A stretch of DNA of 64,000 nucleotides from Owenia fusiformis. Its lineage: Eukaryota; Annelida; Polychaeta; Sabellida; Oweniidae. The notes under the pieces are model-generated. The model had not been told where the DNA came from. It worked only from the letters and a program-made list of their open reading frames with translations, and did not search any database. Where the stretch lies: assembly GCA_903813345.2 (NCBI GenBank), contig CAIIXF020000001.1:46641885-46705884 (forward strand). Reading direction: 5' to 3'. Every line of letters begins with the position of its first letter. The first letter of the stretch is position 1. The position numbers and the translations under genes are program-made. Shown here in pieces: positions 59,801-64,000 of the stretch.

Positions 59801-60219
59801 TTTTGTGTACCTCTTTAATGAAACAAAGCATGTGGTGGAAGTATTGTACCTTAAACTCAAGAGAGGCTTCCTTGTTAACATACAATGCCAAAAATATAAT
59901 AATATATATATATATAATTCTCCATTGATTTCCATTTCAAGAAACATCCCTGAAAACATTCCTTTCTTGTATGGAAATGCTCTGACAAAAAAGTGATTTT
60001 ATATTTCTTTTATCCCTACCCTATCTGGATTCCTGATCCTATATACTACTGCAGCAATCACATGAGGGCACCATACGGCTAGTGCACATTTGTCCTCTGA
60101 GCATGTGCTGGATATGATGCGTTGTTGCTCAAATGTTATAGATACACGACAGTTGCTACATGGTATGGCTCTATACCCATATATGGCCTGGTTGTCAATG
60201 ACGGCAGTCAGCATGAATC
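28793..60219 (-). CDS. ZSWIM-family (SWIM zinc finger) protein gene, 3' twelve exons
   Basis: Twelve minus-strand exons join in phase: 60020-60219, 59298-59424, 58776-58956, 57973-58121, 57104-57245, 55441-55641, 54970-55105, 53662-53880, 37051-37184, 32312-32649, 30236-30372 and 28793-29878. Together they give 3050 bases, two leading bases plus 1016 codons including the stop. Family evidence in order: a SWIM finger with WCPHV and YRIRNPDRV, then SREQLQKLVQY, then MQGAPDPTFGA, and a C-terminus with SGKKKLQRMIDEEFG. Each mirrors a landmark of human ZSWIM5/6 as I recall it. ZSWIM8 is a cullin-RING substrate receptor; the function here is inferred. N-terminal exons with the BC/cullin boxes are not seen. 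Introns hold two opposite-strand genes and many repeats. Which ZSWIM paralogue it equals is unresolved because divergence is high. Confidence 0.85.
30236..30372 (-). CDS. ZSWIM-family exon K
   Basis: 137 bases, acceptor CTTTTCAG. The only in-phase donor I find is AAG/GTTTTC, a weak match to the consensus. It encodes RQHRDFAAKKLTQISETF and EIDVSKRSNHELLTK. Phase continuity with both neighbours supports the choice. Confidence 0.7.
30409..30556. mobile_element. MITE, GTCACCACC family (copy 2)
   Basis: Begins GTGTCACCACCTGCCATTTG and ends TGGTGATGACATAAA, with ATGCCAATG, CACCAACCACCGCC and ACTATAACACTATGTCACC between. It lies in the intron between exons J and K of the ZSWIM-family gene. Confidence 0.8.
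31060..31364. mobile_element. 305-bp MITE with 20-bp ends and 9-bp target duplication
   Basis: Both ends read CAAGGAGGATTGGCTCCCAG inward, a perfect 20-bp inverted repeat. AACACAGGC is duplicated directly outside (31051-31059 and 31365-31373). A 9-bp duplication points to a Mutator-like (MULE) origin. A diverged relative lies at 60817-61030. No coding content. Confidence 0.88.
31764..32107. mobile_element. 344-bp MITE with TAGAGATGTCA ends
   Basis: Starts TAGAGATGTCACAG and ends TGACACCTCTA, an inverted pair with one mismatch (AGAGATGTCA/AGAGGTGTCA). Such ends are typical of hAT-type non-autonomous elements in many animals. Non-coding; it lies in a ZSWIM-family intron. Confidence 0.7.
32312..32649 (-). 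CDS. ZSWIM-family exon J
   Basis: 338 bases, acceptor CATTCTAG, donor GAGC/GTAAGT. It encodes a helical segment with TAEHNWLYKVERSILDHLQG and YPLVLFEALISLATG. It opens with the last base of a split codon after exon I and ends one base into the next codon. Confidence 0.82.
32729..33240 (+). repeat. Degenerate copy of the 162-bp repeat element
   Basis: Segments such as TTTACCCAGAATGACCCAAA, AAAATGGCCACC and TAGACAAGATTT recur in the order found in the elements at 39657-41144 and 61955-63518. The ends are not recognisable. Confidence 0.6.
33250..34160. other. No recognisable gene
   Basis: AT-rich intronic sequence upstream of the orphan receptor. A short palindrome, CACCTAG...CTAGGTG, lies near 33850-33880. 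Confidence 0.4.
34172..34181 (+). promoter_or_regulatory. Candidate TATA box of the orphan 7TM gene
   Basis: TATTATAAAT about 190 bases before the ATG at 34369. Position and sequence suit a core promoter, but AT-rich DNA makes chance matches likely. Confidence 0.4.
34369..35685 (+). CDS. Orphan seven-transmembrane receptor-like protein, single exon
   Basis: A 438-codon uninterrupted ORF. Hydrophobic spans suggest seven helices, at about residues 41-63, 75-101, 117-137, 147-168, 174-197, 361-384 and 389-410. There is no signal peptide, and an NVT glycosylation site lies near residue 16. An IIRMVKVTQPYRRIP segment after helix 3 resembles the position of the DRY box and following loop in rhodopsin-like receptors, but DRY and NPxxY are not present as such. 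The loop between helices 5 and 6 is very long (about 160 residues), polar, and repeats VDAFQ/FDAFQV. I cannot assign a ligand or family. It lies on the opposite strand inside the ZSWIM intron between exons I and J. AATAAA signals follow at 35705 and later. Confidence 0.75.
   Translation: MTERGITDIAFTIVENVTVVNCKQMLDDKSDKYGCRHYYRTASAAVITFCCIAMYIQINWLFLSYKGKRLHIRENTFHFVQVFVHICGILKEFIISILVALDFNECTLQGVFTWRKYLPICRLSMKCLCLIGIIRMVKVTQPYRRIPWWIICVMSVIVCLYCVILVIIPDNNGLVWVDNVADICCFGLTVIVHSKMVWSLRKKIFTVHIQPNVKSRAKQSNVQPPFDAFQVCKLDNMHDDIQTNTVDAFQIHIDLNELENNEARSKELSNEEPQDKIINDIKATFNSFVKVNVEQGMNKICPKYENKTAECFKVKNWNKNKIFPFSPSKPFRGHRQNQQEQLSIIHPSRQKDLIWEYKLIASEVIVLLIAAFFHLVVQITFRMNDSQLFHFLYSIFVLCLYSAIKCLKFLTSKALRHEFIKFYSKKSLQKDSVHVVVP
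35700..37040. other. No recognisable gene
   Basis: AT-rich intronic sequence with several AATAAA motifs near 35705-35826 that could serve the upstream 7TM gene. Nothing else supported. Confidence 0.4.
37051..37184 (-). CDS. ZSWIM-family exon I
   Basis: 134 bases, acceptor TTTCATTTCAG, donor AG/GTATGT. It encodes EQITYCIIYLCDVAFRSEGF, then NMHVIDLNFF. The intron upstream of it is about 16.5 kb and contains the Toll-like receptor gene on the other strand; a missed small exon in that intron cannot be ruled out. Confidence 0.75.
37200..37540. repeat. Degenerate repeat of AGTACT/GAGTACTCAT motifs
   Basis: More than ten AGTACT or GTACTCAT motifs in both orientations, with related spacing words such as AATTAGTACTAA. 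It probably forms a fold-back structure; exact borders are unclear. Confidence 0.55.
37545..37747. mobile_element. MITE with CAGGCCCGTAGCCAGG ends (copy 1)
   Basis: Starts CAGGCCCGTAGCCAGGATTT and ends CCTGGCTACAGGCCTG. The interior contains CCAGGGGGTTCAC and a long C-run before the right end. The same element occurs at 59529-59709. Termini of this style belong to hAT-like or related DNA transposons. Confidence 0.8.
38763..39655 (-). pseudogene. LINE reverse transcriptase fragment, 5' truncated
   Basis: The frame begins within the RT domain: IIYVNDLFTAS, then the catalytic FADDTNLLAS (YADD-type box), then NYSKTKFIVFS and the NFLGVTFDEFLDWKSHI segment, followed by the C-terminal region with SYLNYCTIIWAG. 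This is the layout of jockey/CR1-type non-LTR elements. The part before the YADD box (fingers, most of the palm) and any endonuclease or ORF1 are absent, as in ordinary 5' truncation. The annotated frame runs a little further to 39707, but that tail is sequence of the adjoining repeat. It lies in the large ZSWIM intron. Confidence 0.85.
39657..41144 (+). mobile_element. Element with 162-bp internal tandem repeats (copy 1)
   Basis: Near its left border it reads ATGTCCCCACC (39679-39689), and it ends GGTGGGGACAT (41133-41143), an inverted pair. Between are five or six tandem units of 162 bases: AAAATCCAAAATGG recurs at a constant step near 39765, 39927, 40089, 40251 and 40413. A unique 3' segment, a GGAC-rich microsatellite and a short hairpin around CCCCACACTATGTGGTGGGG follow. 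Copy 2 is at 61955-63518. Open frames through the units follow from 162 being a multiple of three. No transposase; likely a non-autonomous DNA element. Confidence 0.8.
41059..41100. repeat. (GGAC)n-type microsatellite
   Basis: Repeats of GGACGGACAGAC near the 3' end of the preceding element. The matching tract in copy 2 is at about 63425-63475. Confidence 0.9.
41970..43348 (+). mobile_element. AGGTCA-dense element, plus-strand copy 1 (no 3' hairpin)
   Basis: Begins with the palindrome AAGATTGCAAGCAATCTT (41970-41987) followed by GGAGGCCCTGTAGG. The body contains many AGGTCA/TGACCT words. It runs directly into the next copy without the terminal hairpin, so it is 3' truncated or part of a tandem product. 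Confidence 0.82.
43349..45206 (+). mobile_element. AGGTCA-dense element, plus-strand copy 2
   Basis: Complete layout: palindrome at 43349-43366, then GGAGGCCCTGTAGG, two or three internal repeat blocks, an AATAATAAAGAAT-rich stretch, and the terminal hairpin AGGAGGCCCC/GGGGCCTCCT at 45182-45206. Perfect TGACCTTTGACCT occurs near 43711, 44139 and 44585. No coding sequence. Confidence 0.85.
45228..47090 (+). mobile_element. AGGTCA-dense element, plus-strand copy 3
   Basis: Palindrome at 45228-45245, terminal hairpin at 47066-47090. About the same length as copy 2 and strongly similar in block order. It contains perfect AGGTCAAAGGTCA direct repeats near 46158 and 46617 and TGACCTTTGACCT near 45596, 46027 and 46900. 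Confidence 0.85.
47095..48025. other. No recognisable gene
   Basis: AT-rich intronic sequence; nothing supported. Confidence 0.4.
48029..48192. repeat. Tandem duplication of about 90 bp
   Basis: ATGGAAAAGCCATTTCCCTA and ATGGTTTTAGT, with a following AAAGCAAATAA, occur twice in a row with small changes (about 48032 and 48125). Confidence 0.8.
48195..48548. mobile_element. 354-bp Tc1/mariner-like MITE, TA target duplication
   Basis: Starts CAGGGTGGTCAAAAAACTGG and ends with the inverse of CAGGGTGGTCAACAAAAACG. It is flanked by TA on both sides (48193-48194 and 48549-48550). The inner halves also pair (AATTTCCTACCA with TGGTAGGAAATT), so much of the element folds back. Confidence 0.82.
48990..48997 (+). 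promoter_or_regulatory. Candidate TATA box of the Toll-like receptor gene
   Basis: TATATAAA some 55-80 bases before the candidate start codons at 49050 and 49071. Good match and spacing for a short 5' leader; not tested. Confidence 0.45.
49050..51485 (+). CDS. Toll-like receptor, single exon, full length
   Basis: An 811-codon ORF. The likely true start is Met8 or Met9 (49071 or 49074), because MMQGKIFLSLVVILW is a clean signal peptide; the first ATG adds a polar prefix. A Cys-rich cap (CTESSCGG...CTVRC) precedes many leucine-rich repeats. A single C-terminal cap with NPFICNCKLRQFRDW lies near residue 549, then a transmembrane helix at residues 602-624. The cytoplasmic TIR domain spans about residues 655-800: box 1 is FDGFVSY, box 2 is ICFDGRDFIPG with the BB-loop proline kept, and box 3 is SLFWKK. 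All the parts needed for ligand binding and adaptor signalling are present. The single-cysteine-cluster layout is common in vertebrates and expanded in molluscs. The ligand cannot be told. An AATAAA follows at 51511. It lies inside the 16.5-kb ZSWIM intron on the opposite strand. Confidence 0.93.
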   Translation: MYAVKSKMMQGKIFLSLVVILWASRCSDGNIGEVEQCTESSCGGINHEDCTVRCNNMILTDGLPKINRHVRVLEIRDSLMPTIKNYNYEPLVRLVKVFINASNVTHVNIDAFEKMPNIEVLHIEHNNLTTILNAGFNLKHLNELSLIDNNIRTIKFSVYKSIQISLSHNPIKNILPGTFAGFKSIKNVSLFLRDIKIQKLNIHTFTGLNELYELDISDNNLGEDGLESIANSTQGKKVKKLTAANCSMKSLKPESFEKLSHVEWLNLSSNLWETWPNNTLKHLENLESLTIDNSPYFAFFEASNEMNNVKSISFRSNALLKSNTISTIFNNSQKLEYLDISDNHFQDRVNEISPLETLKVFDMSQNNHPLVKERVNYFKTMPNLIIFNMRNVNSEHQEKGDFDLGSVALTNMKHLWKLDLSHNTAVLTNEHIKFSYSGLISLRDVNLSYNKLQDCLDALIELFKLFTSVETLNLERNSLMELPKHIFESMTKLTDLHLEDNRLTYFSKKYLRRNLNIKNLHLQENSIKYISGLAFVHLQRLSMLNISKNPFICNCKLRQFRDWIQIKKHLVHGSDQKCAEPLEMNHLRINSFEIPWTECDDMWIILVALVFAICLILGILLIYFRWDIKYWWSLRRSRRRRNGYTELNETIGGRYQFDGFVSYNSESQKWVIDFMLPNMEQSQDDMNFKICFDGRDFIPGKYIADNIIDSIQQSRKLIFVITEKFIKSQWCGFELEMANLRQFDEKRNLVVLIFLESIPKKKLPRKIRLLMKHMTYIVWDKENARAQSLFWKKLKLCMMDEPNDLMFGQNP
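51511..51516 (+). terminator. Poly(A) signal after the Toll-like receptor gene
   Basis: AATAAA 26 bases after the stop codon. It would give a very short 3' UTR; other AATAAA-like sites lie further on. Confidence 0.45.
51520..52350. other. No recognisable gene
   Basis: AT-rich sequence, possibly 3' UTR of the Toll-like receptor transcript in its first part. Confidence 0.4.
52352..52561. mobile_element. 210-bp MITE with 17-bp internal repeats
   Basis: Ends read TACAGTAAAACCTGTC from the left and TTACGGTGAAACCTGT from the right, an inverted pair. Inside, AGGTGTTCCACTTACA and close variants repeat about six times. A fragment with the same end occurs near 10520. The short ORF at 52398-52580 follows the repeat. 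Confidence 0.75.
52565..53640. other. No recognisable gene
   Basis: AT-rich intronic sequence between the small MITE and exon H of the ZSWIM-family gene. Confidence 0.4.
53662..53880 (-). CDS. ZSWIM-family exon H: Lys/Gly/Ser-rich insert
   Basis: 219 bases (73 codons), acceptor TTTTAG at 53881-53882, donor GTATGT at 53660-53661. It encodes a low-complexity basic stretch, TGKGKGKGKSSKGKGGKGGK, then SVGKNSESQQ. Such a basic linker between helical-repeat blocks could be a nuclear-localisation or disordered segment. Both phases are zero, so this exon could be skipped without a frameshift. Confidence 0.75.
53952..54055. repeat. Tandem duplication of about 50 bp
   Basis: GAATTGAACGAAAAAACATG with its flanks ending GATACAGGGCGATT is present twice in succession. 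Confidence 0.88.
54058..54155. mobile_element. MITE, GTCACCACC family (copy 3, left-truncated)
   Basis: Carries CACCAACCACC, GACTATAACAATATGTCACC and a GGAGGTGACA end. The left terminal repeat is missing. Confidence 0.65.
54320..54463. repeat. Long imperfect palindrome (144 bp)
   Basis: GGTTATGCACTGGGAGGTTT pairs with the inverse at the right end (AAACCGACCATGCATAAC). The middle pairs GGATATACAATATATCTTCC with an inverse copy around ACCGAAGGGAT. Probably a fold-back element in the intron between exons G and H. Confidence 0.8.
54466..54810. mobile_element. 345-bp inverted-repeat element
   Basis: Left end GTGTATCTCATACTTGAGTG and right end, inverted, GTGTATCTCATATTTGAGTG, each continuing into GGGTTTAGGGTAGATAT or GGGTTTGGGGTAGATAT. 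The interior has its own GCGGGA/TCCCGC palindromes. It directly follows the 54320-54463 palindrome, so the two may be one composite. Confidence 0.72.
54970..55105 (-). CDS. ZSWIM-family exon G
   Basis: 136 bases, acceptor TTTATTTCAG, donor GAT/GTGAGT. It encodes a hydrophobic helical segment with MLMIARMETILEVCPGEVY and ALVKLLKM. It ends on a full codon. Confidence 0.82.
55441..55641 (-). CDS. ZSWIM-family exon F
   Basis: 201 bases, acceptor TTTTCTAG, donor AG/GTAAGC. It encodes IPSLRLLYGSKV followed by GIFYTPLC and WPMDGRAIL. Noticeably more GC-rich than flanking introns. Confidence 0.85.
55813..55985. repeat. 173-bp near-perfect palindrome
   Basis: ACAAATAGTGACTGCCA at the left pairs with TGGCAGTCACTATTTGT at the right, and pairing continues through GGGAATATCCTGTCCACTGA to a short CTGCAG loop. 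It lies in the intron between exons E and F. Confidence 0.88.
55990..57095. other. Intronic sequence with one MITE, no gene
   Basis: A degraded RT-like or repeat segment may lie at 56100-56900 (for example GGAGACTGTTCCATA on the plus strand), but I cannot assign it. The GTCACCACC-family MITE is at its right end. Confidence 0.4.
56938..57072. mobile_element. MITE, GTCACCACC family (copy 4, diverged)
   Basis: TTTGTTACAGACAACCACCG, CAAACACCATCC, GACTATAACATTAC and a GGAGGTGATATAAAA end keep the family order. The terminal repeats have decayed. Confidence 0.65.
57104..57245 (-). CDS. ZSWIM-family exon E
   Basis: 142 bases with acceptor TTTTCAG and donor AG/GTATAC. It encodes MALARYSHDLERVFCSFMLH and following helical residues. 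The ATG near its 5' edge is internal, since the frame and splice acceptor continue upstream of it. Confidence 0.8.
57340..57780. repeat. G/C-run-bounded repeat, possible MITE
   Basis: Opens GGCGTTGGAAGGGGGAGGGG, passes a long C-run at about 57380-57390, and closes CCCCTTCCCATGGCG. The complementary G-rich and C-rich ends suggest a degraded inverted-repeat element. Confidence 0.4.
57973..58121 (-). CDS. ZSWIM-family exon D
   Basis: 149 bases with acceptor TTTCAG and donor GTAAAG. It encodes a helical segment beginning VLYHNSFDLGDKSDS. No separate domain was recognised; phase continuity supports it. Confidence 0.8.
58776..58956 (-). CDS. ZSWIM-family exon C
   Basis: 181 bases. It encodes MNKMQGAPDPTFGAAQDT; the GAPDPT core is a hallmark of the ZSWIM4/5/6 group. 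Donor GTATGT at 58775. The phase fits both neighbours. Confidence 0.85.
59298..59424 (-). CDS. ZSWIM-family exon B
   Basis: 127 bases, acceptor AG at 59425-59426 and donor GT at 59296-59297. It encodes HAPMTESLSVLSREQLQKLV and following residues, matching the conserved segment after the SWIM finger in ZSWIM4/5/6. It ends with one base of a split codon. Confidence 0.85.
59529..59709. mobile_element. MITE with CAGGCCCGTAGCCAGG ends (copy 2)
   Basis: Starts CAGGCCCGTAGCCAGGATTT and ends CCTGGCTACGGGCCTG. Its interior matches copy 1 at 37545-37747, including the CCAGGGGGGTTCACTTGTGA part and AAACTGGCCAAAATCACTTG. It lies in the intron between exons A and B. Confidence 0.82.
60020..60219 (-). CDS. 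ZSWIM-family exon A: SWIM zinc finger
   Basis: Acceptor AG at 60220-60221, donor GT at 60018-60019. It starts with two bases of a split codon and ends on a full codon. It encodes the SWIM finger: CSEDKC, then WCPHV. The first pair is C-x4-C rather than the classical C-x-C, though two Cys, a third Cys and His are all present. It is the most upstream exon I can place. Confidence 0.85.
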
Positions 60220-60634
60220 CTGTAAATACATTGACAATAATAACAATAGTAAAATGTTTCGTAGTACATACATTTCATCTTACAAGTTAATGAAGGATTC
60301 AGAGTAATTTTTAACTCCTCGATCACTTTATTTGAGAAATGCTGATTGCTTCGCTATTAAATAACATGTTTATTATACAATTGTTTACAATAAAAAAACA
60401 GCAATTCCCTTTAGTAACAAATCTCAATGAAGAGTTATCAGAAATTCGAACATGACTGTATTCACGCCTTCTATAAACTGTGAACAAGGTCAATATTTCA
60501 CCCAGGGTATATTCGCGAACAATACCCTGGATATACAAGTAATGTATGATGTCATAACGGTGGCCCGTAGTTATGGTGGACCGTAATGAATATTCGAAAC
60601 ATTTTGGTGAGTTTTCATGTTGGAATCGTAATAT

Positions 60635-60766
60635 AACCCTCAGAGCAGAGGTAATATCATTGAATAAACCCCTGGGGGCTAGGCACAAAAGCTTTCAAAT
60701 AGAAAACGTTTGTGCCTAAGCCCTGCGGGGTGTATTCGACAATATTACCCCTGCTCTTCGGTCTAT
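60635..60766. repeat. 132-bp imperfect palindrome
   Basis: CCCTCAGAGCAGAGGTAATA at the left pairs with the right end (TATTACCCCTGCTCTTCGG), and GGGGGCTAGGCACAAA with TTTGTGCCTAAGCCC across a short loop. The ORF at 60323-60688 runs into it and is not a gene. Confidence 0.75.
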
Positions 60767-60816
60767 ATTTCTTAAATATAACACAAATACATGTTATTGA
60801 ATTTGGTTGATTGGTT

Positions 60817-61030
60817 CAAGGGGAGAATTGGCTCCCAGGGATGACAATCGATATTCTGTTCTATATATGGGTATCACATAGTCATGTTACGAAATACAAA
60901 ATTTAATCAAGAATAATGGCCATTCTCCTTGCAGCCACTGAAATATACAGGCGGGATTGGAAACTACCGCATTGATTGGAGATTACAGAATATCGAGTTG
61001 GGACCCTGGCTTCCAATCTAATCTTCCTTG
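60817..61030. mobile_element. Relative of the 305-bp MITE with 8-bp duplication
   Basis: Begins CAAGGGGAGAATTGGCTCCC and ends with the inverse of CAAGGAAGATTAGATTGGAA. GATTGGTT flanks it on both sides. It shares ATCGATATTCTG and TATATGGGTAT with the element at 31060-31364 but is shorter and more diverged. Confidence 0.68.
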
Positions 61031-61164
61031 GATTGGTTGGAACTTTTATAGGCTGACATATATGGTCATAAGACCTTTAAAACAAGAAATTTCAAAGATG
61101 GCATATGTCATGTTCTGTGTGTAGATTTTGCCAGAAGGAAACAAAACATGTATAAACAAAGGAT

Positions 61165-61282
61165 TAACATGCAAAATGTCACCACCATTTGTTACAGATG
61201 CCAACCACCGATTGCCAACTACCATCACAAAAAACAGAGACCATAACAATATGTCACCACTTTTTGGTGGTGACATAAAAAT
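61165..61282. mobile_element. MITE, GTCACCACC family (copy 5, best preserved)
   Basis: ATGTCACCACCATTTGTTAC at the left and TTTTTGGTGGTGACATAAAA at the right form clear inverted ends, with ATGCCAACCACC and CCATAACAATATGTCACCAC inside. Confidence 0.82.
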
Positions 61283-61954
61283 GAGTGATTTGGTAAAATT
61301 AATATGTTTTGTTTTGGTGGGATGTGCTACTCCAGGGAGTAGATTTTTTTTCTAGTTTGTTTTGAACAGTAGGAAAAAGGATAGTTAAATTGAAACCCAA
61401 ACTGACACTGAAACCGAAATACACAAGTATTCATTCCGGGAACCAGGAACTGTAATAGGATCTTAGATCACGATTTTTAAGTTTCAGCAGTCTTTTGTGA
61501 ATAATTTGACAATTAAAGTGAGGGGACATATGTTTGAATTTGATAAGAAATGATCAAAATATGTGCTATTGAAAATAAAGAAGCCTGTTACTCAAAAACA
61601 TCACAGCTGTAATGATGATTCACAGATTTCATTGGGTTCCAGGAGAATGAAGTCAATGGTTAGAGTTACACCCAGTCACAATTTCTGCTGAATAGCTTGC
61701 CATAGGGGGGGGGGGGGGGCATAGGTACACATACACAAATAAAGTAGCTACCAGAAGCCATACTTGGATCTAAATTAAGGGTTCGTTGTGTTATGCAACA
61801 TAATGTACATATCATAATGCACAGAATCAAATTTAAGATATTAGTCTTTAATATGCTAAATAATATTCAATATAAGTGACAATGTCAAGTGAAATGCACA
61901 TGTACGTTGAAAATTACTTTTATTACTCAATGAGTTCTGAAAGTTTAATATAAA

Positions 61955-63518
61955 TAAACAAGAACACAAATGTGTACAAAATGTCCCCACCAATGGGTGA
62001 TCCCATGAAATGGTTATCCTGAAAATGAGTAGACAAGACTTTACCAACACAATTTTAATTGATCCGTCACACAGTTAACTAGAAAACATGTAAACAAGAC
62101 TTTACAGACAAGATTTTAGGATGGAAAATCCAAAATGGCTGCCTTGACATTTGCCCAGAATGTCAAAAAACTAATCTGTTCCTAGATTTTCATACTAAGA
62201 ATCATCCCTGAAAATATGACATTGATGTACCAAATGGTTCACCTGAAAACGCGTAGACAAGACTTTACAGACAAGATTTTAGGACAGAAAATCCAAAATG
62301 GCTGCCATGACATTTACACAGAATGCCAAAAAACCAATCAGGTGTAGATTTTCACACTAAGAATCATCCCTGAAAATTTGAAATTGATCTACCAAACGAT
62401 TCACCTAAAAACGCGTAGACAAGACTTTACAGGCAAGATTTTAAGACGGAAAATCCAAAATGGCTGCCTTGACATTTATCCAGAATGCCAAAAAACTAAT
62501 CAGATCTAGTTTTCATACTAAGAATCATCCCTAAAAATTTGAAATTGATCTACAGAACGGTTCACCTGGAAATGCATAGACAAGACTTACAGACAAGATT
62601 TTAGGACAGAAAATCCAAAATGGCTGCCTTGACATTTGCTCAGAATGCCAAAAAACTAATCAGTTCTACATTTTCATACTAAGAATCATCTCTGAAAATT
62701 TGAAATTGATCTACCAAACGGTTCACCTGCAAACGCGTAGACAAGACTTTACAGACAAGATTTTAGGACGGAAAATCCAAAATGGCTGCCTTGACATTTA
62801 CCCAGAATGCCAAAAAACAAATCAGATCTAGATTTTTATACTAAGAATCATCCCTGAAAATTTGAAATTGATCCACCAAACGGTTCACCTGAAAACACGT
62901 AGACAAGACTTCACAGACAAGATTTTAGGACGGAAAAATCCAAAATGGCCGACAATAAAAAAGTGATTATGTGTTTTTGCTGATTTCTTCTTACAAAATT
63001 ATCACATATTACTACTGTTAACAATAACATAGGCTTTTACAACAAAGTAGATCTGAAATTATTTATAAAGCTACTAAAAAGTTAAAGTATGAAAACTCAA
63101 AAACACCATTCAATATGATACAAAGTATTATCGTGCGCTAACTTTTCTTAAGACATTCAAAATGGCTGACATGACTGAGCTAACAGGTCCAAAACCTAAT
63201 CAGATCTAGAATGAAGTGAGCTGAACAAGATGTTAAAGTTTTAAAAGCAACTGTGAAGCCGTTTTTCTTAAAGTTTGCAGACAAGGATTTTAGCATTTGA
63301 CTTCAAAATGGCCGACAGGAAGTAGGTATCGAGTTAAAATTTTTTCATCCACATCTGTATGCACTCATAAGTTATCCCTGAAAATTTGAAGGTGATATCT
63401 GTAGCGGTTTTGGAGAAAACTCCCGGACGTACGGACAGACGGACGGACGGACGTACGGACGGACAGACGGACGCGCCTAGGCCGACAATATGGCCCCACA
63501 CTATGTGGTGGGGACATA
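61955..63518 (+). mobile_element. Element with 162-bp internal tandem repeats (copy 2)
   Basis: Same layout as 39657-41144: ATGTCCCCACC near the left end (61981), several 162-163-bp units each with AAAATCCAAAATGGCTGCC, a unique segment, a GGAC-type microsatellite, and GGTGGGGACAT at 63507-63517. The 3' segment (about 63120-63518) is almost identical to 40750-41144, so the two copies share a recent source. Confidence 0.82.
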
Positions 63519-63565
63519 ACAAAAAGTACACATCATACTTCAGACCGGGAACCCGAAAGTGTGTT

Positions 63566-63660
63566 TAATAAGTTTTAATCCAATTAGGTTTTTCTTAATA
63601 AGTTAATCTAATTAGTTTTTCTTAATAAGTTAATCTAATTAGTTTATCTAATAATCAGCT
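63566..63660. repeat. Tandem repeat of about 28 bp, three units
   Basis: TTAATAAGTTAATCTAATTA with a TTTTTC spacer recurs three times, the first unit diverged. Confidence 0.8.
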
Positions 63661-63776
63661 AAGGTTGCTTCTTTCCTTCAGCTGTTGAAAAATTTAAATG
63701 CCCTGGATAAATATTCTTAAGATCATTTAATACAAGTTCATCACTTATTTCACTTATTTCTTAGCCAGAAGTTAGG

Positions 63777-64000
63777 ATGAAGTTCAAACAAATATTGATC
63801 ATTACTGCAGGTATGATCACACTGTCATATTGTCAACCCACGACATCCGCAATATCATCCCATGGCAATGGGGCATGCAGCAGAGCACCACCAATAATGC
63901 CACGGGTCTGCAATGATTTGATGACAAACATGCAAGAAAAGATGCAGCAGAATGACGATTCAATGAAACAAAAAGATGAAGAGATCAAAAGTGCATTCAA
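63777..64000 (+). CDS. Secreted protein, N-terminal part only (runs off window)
   Basis: An ATG at 63777 opens 74 codons to the window end without a stop. MKFKQILIITAGMITLSYCQ is a good signal peptide. The mature part starts with a Ser/Thr-rich stretch, two Cys (GACSRAPP and RVCND), then a polar Met/Gln/Lys/Glu-rich segment (NMQEKMQQND...MKQKDEEIKSAF) that looks like the start of a coiled coil. Signal peptide plus coiled coil is the usual opening of C1q-domain and fibrinogen-related lectins in molluscs, but the domain that would decide this is outside the window. Confidence 0.7.
   Translation, partial: MKFKQILIITAGMITLSYCQPTTSAISSHGNGACSRAPPIMPRVCNDLMTNMQEKMQQNDDSMKQKDEEIKSAF

Noticed and set aside
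60323-60688. 121-codon minus-strand ORF upstream of the SWIM exon, considered as an N-terminal ZSWIM exon
   Set aside because: It runs into a palindrome, shows no ZSWIM N-terminal motif and has no donor that fits the split codon of exon A.

Overview
The window is nuclear DNA from an invertebrate animal. Coding sequence is sparse and carried in short exons with canonical GT/AG borders, the background is AT-rich, and most of the sequence is repeats and transposon fossils. A single-exon Toll-like receptor, a Penelope-like element, a LINE and very many short hairpin or inverted-repeat elements fit a lophotrochozoan such as a mollusc. That placement is inference from style, not proof.

Layout. Positions 1-7852 hold most of a minus-strand LTR retrotransposon. 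It has a complete 3.18 kb LTR (4674-7852), a partial LTR (1-1440), a primer-binding site, a polypurine tract and one Gag-protease ORF (1785-4625), but no reverse transcriptase, RNase H or integrase. Each LTR carries a long satellite-like array. Positions 7925-10189 hold a hairpin-ended repeat. From 10.2 to 21 kb there is mostly unrecognised AT-rich sequence, with a 145-bp tandem repeat, one small MITE and a signal-peptide first exon (20387-20459, minus). Positions 21.26-23.69 kb hold a 536-bp fold-back element abutting an inverted copy of an element dense in AGGTCA motifs. Positions 25.36-27.07 kb hold a 24-bp minisatellite and a truncated Penelope-like element between 249-bp inverted repeats.

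From 60219 down to 28793 runs one large minus-strand gene of the ZSWIM (SWIM zinc finger) family. I place twelve exons whose phases agree throughout (about 1015 codons), so the C-terminal part is complete; the N-terminal exons are not found. Two apparently intact single-exon plus-strand genes lie in its introns: an orphan seven-transmembrane protein (34369-35685) and a full-length Toll-like receptor (49050-51485). The same introns hold a LINE fragment (38763-39655), a head-to-tail trimer of the AGGTCA-dense element (41970-47090), two long elements with 162-bp internal repeats, and many MITEs and palindromes. At 63777 a gene for a secreted protein begins and runs off the right edge.

How the genes relate: the TLR is a probable innate-immune receptor, and ZSWIM proteins of the ZSWIM8 type act with cullin-RING ubiquitin ligases. 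I see no evidence that these genes are functionally linked; nesting is the only visible relation. The most unusual items are the pol-less LTR element with a satellite in its LTR, the AGGTCA-dense hairpin-ended repeat family, and the nested receptor genes.
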